From Cornus controversa (lineage: Eukaryota > Streptophyta > Magnoliopsida > Cornales > Cornaceae): DNA of 64,000 nucleotides. The translations under genes and the position numbers were made by a program. The stretch lies in assembly GCA_026545225.1 (NCBI GenBank), contig CM048845.1, positions 80,937,033 to 81,001,032 on the forward strand, read 5' to 3'. The notes below the pieces were generated by a model. It did no database searches and was not told where the DNA came from. It saw only the letters and a list, made by a program, of their open reading frames with translations. Of this stretch, positions 56,846 to 64,000 are shown piece after piece (the first letter of the stretch is position 1; each line of letters begins with the position of its first letter).

Positions 56846-58236
56846 TGATCGGCGTTGAATATTATGCATTCTAGCCTCTTAATTGCATATTTTATTCTCT
56901 TAGTAATAGTTTAATTGTGATTTTACTCTGTTTTTGTGTTTTCTGTCTTTTTTAGGGCCTTAATGATTATTTAAGATAAAATCATAATTTTGGACTTTTA
57001 AAGATGATATCCAAGAAGGTTATATGAAACCTACATCTAATGGGTCCATTTAACTCCATATTTCAACTCAAATCAGCCCAAGGAAGAGGTTCAAGAGAAT
57101 TATAACTGCTTAAGAAGATTACGGGCTTGAAGCCCAATTCTGCACTTAATCCAGTTTTAATACCCTTTTGGAAAGTGGACTGAAAGTCTTATTTTAGAGC
57201 ATCAATTTAACTTAATTCTCACATTGGTTGAACGAAATTCGATTCTGAACACTTTTGTATTTCACGTAAATTTCATGAATCGGACTTCTACTGGATCAAA
57301 ACTTGGGCCGAATATCAGCAAAAAAATCCACCTGTTTAGGAATGCGGGAAAACCCTAATATTCTCCTAATTCGATTAGGACTTTATCTCCTAATTAGATT
57401 AGGACTTTGTGTATTCTCTTGGGGTATAAAGTGGTAAATTGAAGGCTATTTTTGGGGGAGAAAAGAAGTGGAGGTTAGAGCAGAGAAGACAGAGACAATT
57501 CGAGTTTTATTTATTCATTATGTCTTTTATTATTTTGTTATCTTCTTCTTCTATCATGTGTAACTAAACTCCTCAACTAGGGTTGAGGAGGAAACCTCCA
57601 TTAATGAAATGAAGTTATTTTGTTCATTAATTGATTTCCATGTGTATGATTTAAATTCTTATGATTTTCGCTTCTTGTGATTAATTATTTTATAGTTCTT
57701 TCACCATCTATATGATGCACATGTAGTAGTTAGAGAGTATTATAATTAATCTAAGCTTGGGTTTGTATTTCTTAAAAGTGATAATCTTTGATCTTATGTT
57801 TTTCATTAAATTGGATCCATAAGATGCTTAGAATTTTACATTAGTAAAGCGAAGGAAAATCTACCTTTTTAATATAGTTTTCATGGTACTTTATTGTTAA
57901 ATCTTGAGTAAGCAATAGATTGATTTCTTGATTACTACTCTAAATTTGAGAATTAATAAATGAATATTAGAAGCTTCATGGATTTAATGGTGGTGGAATC
58001 CGAAACCTTAGTTATTTTCTCTATTTGATTTCAATTGTGTTATTTTATTTGCATGTTAGTTTAATCTCTCTCAAATGAACCAACTTTTGTTTAAACTAGA
58101 TTAGTTTTAAATTAATTGAAATTTGTATTAGTTTTTATTCTCAAAGCATTCCATTGGGTTCGACCTCGTTCTTGCCGATCTATACTTAATAGAATCATAC
58201 ACTTGCAAGTTATTTTACACTTTTAAAACAACATCA
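56846..58236 (+). mobile_element. Athila-like LTR (A-LTR 2), 3' LTR of element A1
   Basis: Starts TGATCGGCGTTGAATATTA after a purine tract and ends AACAACATCA, followed by GTATC (58237-58241), which equals the left flank of A-LTR 1 (50185-50189). It is 1,391 bp. Differences from A-LTR 1 are few, mostly single bases and one 22-bp indel near 57670 ('cgcttcttgtgattaattattt'). Confidence 0.9.
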
Positions 58237-58957
58237 GTATCTTTGTAAATATGAAGGTTGAATGTTCGTTTTGTATATACGAGGGGGTATGGTTCACCCT
58301 TCGGCACTCGAGTCCACTTAGCTAGGTTGTGGTAAGCCTAGCACTTGGCAAGCATTGTGAGCACGCGAAACATGTCTTTGGTATGGTGATGCATCATTCC
58401 AAAAGTGGTGCCACTTGACGGTTTGACGGGAGGAACCCTATGGGCGGGCATCACTGTTTGGTGCGCCCTAAGTCATGCATGTGGCAGGCATGCCACATGC
58501 ATATGAACCCATGGGTGCGTAAACTTGCCATTAGACAAGGTGGTGACTTAGATATATACATGGTGTCTCTTGGCAGCGACTCAAACCCCCGTGGGTGCAA
58601 CACGATGGGCACAAACATAAAATTGGTGGGCATGGCTTGGACCATGCACCAACAAATCAAGGCATGGCTAACTCATGATGAAGGTTGGCATTCGTATATG
58701 CATTGGCTAGCTCCCGTGGGCATGACACGGTGGGTACAGATTGGCTTATGGTGTAAGCTTGATTCACCAATAGAACAAAGTAGTGCCAAACTCATTGACA
58801 TGGTTTAGACTTGGTCGAAATGTGGACAATGACATTAAGCACATGGCAAGGGCTTGGCTTGACTTGGGTTGAGCCCTAATCAGGTTGGCTAAAATCAAAT
58901 ATGGCTAGAATGGCTTGGGCTAGACATAGTCAAATGCATTGGTTGACATTTGGCGGA
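58237..58957 (+). repeat. P LTR continuation after A-LTR 2, cut by element A2
   Basis: Follows 47007-47722 of the P 5' LTR at high similarity ('atgaacccatgggtgc', 'ggcagcgactca', 'ttggttgaca.ttggcgga'). It stops at 'ggcgga', where TGATCATGGC begins. Long frames inside (58440-58808) are LTR shadows. Confidence 0.88.
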
Positions 58958-59434
58958 TGATCATGGCTAAGTGTATCAATTAAAATATACTACTTCACAA
59001 TAGAACGAATTCTCTACAGAATAGGGCTCTCAAATGGGTGTTGATCCTCAAGGATCGTGGTCTGATTGTGTTGAATTGTTAGGACTAATTCTAATTAAAT
59101 TAAAGAAAAATAAGTTGCTGATTTTTATTTTTATTTTAACTAATAAAGCAATAAAATAAAAACAAGAGAAATTAATGAGTGAGAATAAAATGAGATGAAT
59201 CTAGGGTTATTGACTTCACAACTAACTTCACAATCAATGGTCAACTGAACTAACTATGAGAAATTATATCATGCATAAGTGGTGTCAGTGGCTACAAGCT
59301 CACCTCCAACCGTCAAGAGGATAATATATGATTAAGGCTAAGTCATGGATTATCTTCGATTAGCATGAGCCATCTGCCTAACTACCCTACTCTAGGGTGC
59401 AGTATGGTCCATCTTCTCCAGGTATAATCCATCA
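58958..59434 (-). repeat. Probable 3' LTR of element A2, inner boundary uncertain
   Basis: On the plus strand it starts TGATCATGGCTAAG inside the P LTR. On the minus strand the end has 'gatccttgaggatcaacacccatttgag', of the kind found near LTR ends. The inner limit (TGATGGATTATACC, at 59434 on the minus strand) is a guess. It is not similar to A-LTRs 1 and 2. Confidence 0.4.
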
Positions 59435-60937
59435 AAGCTTTTAATGATATATTCAATAATTACCATTGTGTAATAATCACTCTCATAATCCCGTTTAAAA
59501 CATTAATCAAGAAGAAGATTACAATATATAGTTACAGATTTGCATTCAAGAATAATTTCAAATCTTTAAATTCTATAATTCAAAGCAATGATCCCCATGC
59601 ATAATTCATATCAACACATCTCAAAGCAACCAACTCTAGCTCCCTCGTGAAAAGTAAACTAACAGTCATCTCATGTGGCATAACTCAGCTCCAAATATAT
59701 AGTCACATACTCTTTCAACTCACTAGCTCCCCTTATTGAATTCATAGTTCCAACACATGAATGCATGATTTTTTCTTCTTTTTTTATCTCTTTTTTATTT
59801 ATTGATTTATTGGTTGTGCAATGTCTTGATCCATTAAGTTCTCTAGAAGATTTATGTAGCAAGCTTTCAGTCAGTGACTCCCAAACCAGGTGGCTTTAGG
59901 GCACTAGGTGTTAAGACACCCCAAAGAACCTAATAACTCAAATCAGTCAGGCTACAAACCAAGACAACCAATGCTTATATGTTCTCACCCTTCACTTTTT
60001 GAAGCGAACACTCAATGCTTACCGAGGCAAGATGCCCGGTTACTTCGTAAAAAAGAGCAAACCAGTAGCACGAAGAGAATGCAAGCACTCCCTCAAACTT
60101 GGAAGCAACAACCTGTCAAAACAAATCACTATACTCCAACGACCAAGTGAAATAATATAGGAAAAAATGAGAATGAAAAGAAAAGAAAAAAAAAAGGAAA
60201 AAATACTTTTTTTTTTAAATTTAAAACTAAAATATAAAATAAAATAGCATATGGAAAATAAAAATAAAAATACAAAATAGAGGGACTCCCTCAATATCCG
60301 TGCGAAGGTGGCTGCGAAACATCCAGATCGAGTCAAAATGGAGCATCAAAATCAACCAAATAGTCCACAATCAATACGCAATGCCCTCCCCCAAACTTGT
60401 AACACAAAACCCCTCAAATAAATCACCCCACCTCCACAATTAATTCACACCTCTTGTGAAGAAGGAAATTTGAAAAGGTTGAAACTTTAATGATAATGGA
60501 GAAGAATAAGTTAGAATTGATGTTGATGATGACGATCAATGAGGATTTCTTAGCAATATGAGAAGATTTAAATTGTATGTTGATGTGAGAGAGTCCACAA
60601 GAGGCATCAAAACATGTAAATCCAAGTAGGGCAAGTAGGTCTTGAGGAGGCCCTGTTTTGAGTTCAAATACCCTCGTCCACCTCCCGGCATCCCCTGGAA
60701 GCAATTAATACATCAAAAACTCAAGAAAAATACATTTAAACCCCAACTAATATTAAAAGAAAAGTGAAGAAAAATATGGGAGAAAAATTCAAGAAAGAAA
60801 AACAAAAGAAATCAAATATCAAAAATACAAAATACCCTATAGTTAACGTTCGTAGGCGACGTTCATCAATTTCAATTTAAGGTTCACCCAATGCCACATT
60901 GCTCGAAGATATTTAACATCGCCCCCTAATATGCTTC

Positions 60938-61289
60938 TCACTCACTTGTATCGAACTCAAAGTAACCGGAATGGTCTGCATTGGTTTCTAAAAACACCTC
61001 TCCTAGCCTTGATGGAAGATGTTTCAATTCTACCCGTAGAGGAGACTCCAAATATGGTACCGGAGGAATGCTAGAAAGAGGGAAAGGTGGCTCAATCGGA
61101 ATCCTCCAAGGTGGCTTATCTTTCATGGCCACTACATCAAATATAGTATTCACCCCCTCAATGGACTTCTCAATATCTTGAGATAGAGCAAATGGAGCAA
61201 TTTCTTCCACACAATCATCAATGTCATCCATGAAGAAACACTCTCTCTCATTCGGAGGATGTTTAATGGCATTAAAAATATTCAATTGC
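60938..61289 (-). pseudogene. C-terminal part of the A2 protease ORF and linker
   Basis: Begins 'VQLNIFNAIKHPPNERECFF', the continuation of 'SFGNMKV' at 62750 on the other side of the solo LTR. It goes on to 'LESPLRVELKHLPSRLGEVFLETN' and ends with FEFDTSE and a stop at 60938. 'ELKHLPSRL' is the usual linker to reverse transcriptase in Athila, so the frame ends just before that domain. Confidence 0.8.
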
Positions 61290-61294
61290 ACATT

Positions 61295-62747
61295 TGATAA
61301 GCGTTGAATGTTATACATTCTCGCACCTTTACTTGTGTATTCTGATCCCATAATTGCATGTATTGTATAGTTTTTACGTATTTTTATATTTTTGATGATT
61401 TTAGGTTCAAACTCAGAATGTGGCGTAATTCAACTCCTTTATCAGTCCAACAATGCATTCCTATTTCTTACCATACTTCAAGCAAAGTCTTCATCAAGGA
61501 ATAATGAAGGGCATGTCAAGACCGGAGTCAAAGATAGAAAGTTGAAGATCTATAGAAGAAGGAAGATTGATGCATCGAAGTGCCTACTTCGATGCATCGT
61601 CCGAACCTGCTGAAGATATTTTTCTGCAGAGATTTTCTCCACTTGTCACTTGTCTAATTTTGCTTGGATAAAGCCTTGCACGGGATTTCTATAATATTTT
61701 GAGCCTTAGATCAGTTATATAGCTAGAGAATATGTAATAAAATAAAAACACACAATTCTTGAAAGAGAGGACATATTTTAGAATTCTAGAGAGAGAAAGT
61801 GAAGTTCTAGAGAGGGAAAACTTCAAAGAGGGCTTTGTAAGGCCTTAAAGACCATTTTGAGCATGGGACCATCTCTGTCTATGGAGTGCTTCCAGCCCAC
61901 CATGATCAACTAATCCTTCTCTAGGGTTTTGACAAATCCTAGCTTTGTAAATATGTTCTAACTTTAATAAATTGGAGATTTTTATGCATTTGATGTATAT
62001 GTCTCTTGCCTTAGGCCTTATATAAATTATAAGTTTACGAATTCTGTATGTTCATGTGTTGTGATTTATCTTCTTGTCTTAGAATGCTTAAATCCCCCAC
62101 ATGATCTTCAAACACTTACATGTTTCACAAGGATTACAAGTGATGGCTTGAGACTAGTTTTCACTATAACATGCATAGCTAGATTTGCATAGTCCATGTC
62201 TAGAGGAGGTGATTTCGCTACAATTAGGTAAGTAGGTAGGTAGAAAAATCAAGTGACGCTGATTTCACTACAAGTAGGTAATTAGGTAATTAGAGAAATC
62301 ACATTTTTTGAAAGATAGGTTATAGTATATTAAGGTGTATGTATTCTCTTGACGACATCGTTGTAGGTGGGACTAGTCAACACGTCATTTAGTACACATT
62401 TACATAATTTCTCTAATTTATTATAAGTCTTACATGTTTATGAGGCTAGCGGTGAATTTTGAATCATTCTCTATCTCTCTAACTTCTATCTTTAATTTAT
62501 GTTATGCCATTTAATTTTTAGTACTTTATCATAAAAGCACCAAAAAAAATTCTTTTAAATTGAACTAGATGAAGTTTTGACAGCTTAACAAAACAACCAA
62601 ACGCAATCTCTGTGGGTTCGACCCCTACTCATTACTTTACTAATTTTAGTAAAGTATTTGTAGGTGTTTATAAATTCTCTTTTGTCGAGGTGTAAAACAA
62701 TAACGACATTATTGCATATAATTTTATCATGTTTTGCACGCAGAAAA
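61295..62747 (+). mobile_element. Solo LTR in the protease ORF of element A2
   Basis: Starts TGATAAGCGTTGAATG. The left flank is ACATT (61290-61294). A similar ACCTT is at 62748-62752, where the protease frame resumes, which gives an imperfect TSD and a right end after 'gcacgcagaaaa'; an alternative end is CA at 62738. The 3' part ('gtgggttcgacccctactcattactttactaattttagtaaagtatttg...taacgaca') follows the solo LTR at 2038-3186. Polyprotein pieces on both sides confirm the insertion. Confidence 0.75.
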
Positions 62748-62749
62748 AC

Positions 62750-63082
62750 CTTCATGTTGCCAAATGATATATCCATGACCCCCGATCTACAATTAATGCA
62801 AACATCAGTAGTAGAGAGAAATAGACGGCCAATGATGATTAAAATGTGCCTCTTCAGATTATGAACTGGCTCGGTATCTAGAACAATGAAATCCATTGAA
62901 AAATAGAATTTATCCACCTTGATGATGAAATATTCAACGATCCCATGAGGTCGTTTGGTTGATTTATCCGTAAAATACAGCACCACCGTGGTAGGCTTCA
63001 ATTCTCCCAAATCGAACTGTAGGTAAACTGAGTAGGGCAATAAATTCACACTTGCACCTAAATCCAAAAGAGCTTTCTCCAC
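62750..63082 (-). pseudogene. Protease core of element A2
   Basis: The frame starts with 'EKALLDLGASVNLLPYSVY', the aspartic protease motif, and continues with 'LKPTTVVLYFTDKS', 'DFIVLDTEPV', 'LIIIGRLFLSTTDVCINC' and 'MDISFGNMKV', then runs into the solo LTR. It closely follows the A1 protease (54260-54600), with a changed 'GRPFL' (GRLFL). Confidence 0.85.
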
Positions 63083-63339
63083 TTAATGTTTTCCAATAAT
63101 GCATAAAATAGTTGAAGCTCTTGAATCTTTGTACTTTGGAGGAGCGCAATACTGGATAATAGAGCTCATTTGTTGTGGAAGCATGACTCTCTTTGGGACA
63201 TGGCTCATTGATCTCCTTTTCTGAGTGCACAAGTCCTTCAAGAATTTTGCATAAGAAGGAATTTGCTTGATGACATCAAGGAGTGGTAGATTAATCTTTA
63301 CTTGTCAAAACACCTCTATCATGTCATGCAACTTGTCCC

Positions 63340-64000
63340 CTTACTTCACCAACTTGGATGCTTCTTGAAACCATTGTGGGAAAGGAGCCTTAGGCTCATA
63401 TGAATTTTTAGCACTTGGACTCTTAAGCACTTCTTCGCCATCCTTCTTCTTCTCCCCCACCTTGTTGTCAATCATTTTTTCACTTCTCAAAGTGGTGATA
63501 GCTTGAACCTGCTCATATTGTAGATTGTTTGAAGAAACATGCATCTCTCTAGGATTGACAACTGGTTGACTTGGCAGTTTCAATGTATTGGCAAGTTGCC
63601 CAAATTGAGATTCCAGTTTGGCAATCGACTGAGAGTGAGAATGAACCAGTTGAACAATAGCTTAAACTGTTTTAACAATAGAATCAAGTTTATTAAGTTT
63701 TGTTAGGGCAACCATCATCTTGTCTTTAAGAGCCGAATTCTTTGGTTAGCATAAGAACTTGACCCTGATTTGGTTATGGAGGCACATAGTTTTGAGGCTG
63801 AAAAGTGGGTTGATTTGTTGCCATGAGTTGCACCACTCTCTGTGCCACATCATCCATAATGGTAGACATAGCATCTGCAGAACCATTATAAAAAATAGCA
63901 TATTTTTTCCTTGTATTGGATGGTCTGCTAGAACGAGATGAAGACACATGTTGTAAATAATTGTCACTAAGGTTCTCGAACAAAGTCCATGTTCCGTCTT
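63340..64000 (-). pseudogene. C-terminal part of gag of element A2, window edge
   Basis: Minus-strand frames at 63983-63774 ('MFENLSDNYLQHVSSSRSSR', 'QRVVQLMATNQPTFQPQNY') and 63583-63341 ('MKLPSQPVVNPREMHVSSNN', 'KAPFPQWFQEASKLVK') are pieces of an Athila Gag end; 'PSQPVVNP' matches 'PSQPVLNP' in A1 at 53710. Gag is cut by the window end and has frame breaks. Confidence 0.7.

Larger units (their letters stand above)
58958..64000 (-). mobile_element. Second Athila-like element (A2), minus orientation, runs off the window
   Basis: On the minus strand the order is gag end (64000-63340), protease (63082-62750, continuing 61289-60938 after a solo LTR), a noncoding 3' part (60937 to about 59440) and an LTR-like end (about 59434-58958, ...CCATGATCA). 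The 3' part follows element A1 closely ('gtgtcttaacacctagtgccctaaagccacctggtttgggagtcactgactgaaagc', compare 56220-56280). No reverse transcriptase or integrase is present. It sits in the P LTR after 'ggcgga'; the other end and its TSD are outside the window. Confidence 0.75.

Overview
This looks like nuclear DNA of a flowering plant, probably a eudicot. It is AT-rich, has two plant-type protein genes (a PLATZ zinc-binding factor and a GT47 glycosyltransferase), a plastid 16S rRNA fragment and a tRNA-Gly relic. Most of the rest is transposable elements, many nested and with readable target-site duplications (TSDs). The species cannot be named from the sequence. All coordinates were read by eye, without alignment software.

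Layout. 1-4.0 kb: a decayed gene on the minus strand (Transposase_28-like, with a coiled-coil end) split by a 1,149-bp solo LTR with TSD CAGAC; it lies antisense to a polypurine tract and LTR start at 3547-3559, as in Tat/Retand-type Ty3 elements. 4.28-4.53 kb: two tandem copies of a plastid 16S rRNA segment. 4.83-4.90 kb: a tRNA-Gly-like sequence with anticodon ACC. 7.86-9.01 kb: a five-exon PLATZ gene on the minus strand. 9.60-10.97 kb: a Mutator-like element. 12.4-14.7 kb: a short Ty3 element with a decayed gag. 14.9-23.9 kb: a decayed but nearly full-length Tekay-type chromovirus.

24.6-28.6 kb: a Copia-type LTR relic, a 569-bp SMART/TRIM element with perfect 250-bp LTR lengths and TSD CAAAT, and an inverted copy of the LTR called P below. 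28.6-37.4 kb: a PIF/Harbinger-associated gene relic split by a 7,657-bp Copia (SIRE-like) element on the minus strand with TSD GTAAT. That element has gag and a plant-transposon-protein ORF but no visible pol. 37.6-42.1 kb: no complete gene, some possible exon relics. 42.09-42.37 kb: a second, damaged SMART copy. 43.06-44.39 kb: an intact, intronless GT47 gene on the minus strand. 44.9-45.7 kb: a Mutator-like MITE made almost wholly of two long inverted arms, with a perfect 9-bp TSD.

46.9-64 kb: a nested complex. Element P (Ty3 type, gag only) has a 3' LTR invaded by an Athila-like family (A). A-LTRs occur at 50190-51558 and 56846-58236, and both are followed by the same P-LTR sequence, so one insertion junction appears twice. 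Between them lie Athila-like gag and protease without reverse transcriptase or integrase. A second A-like element in minus orientation starts at 58958, is itself split by a solo LTR, and runs off the window end.

The two protein genes are unrelated and do not form a pathway. The main biological interest is the number of LTR elements that keep gag (with or without protease) and have lost or replaced pol, the small SMART and Mutator-type elements, and the duplicated insertion junction. No wholly new system was established; the best candidates for something undescribed are the Copia element with a replacement ORF (28982-36638) and the duplicated junction (50185-58241).
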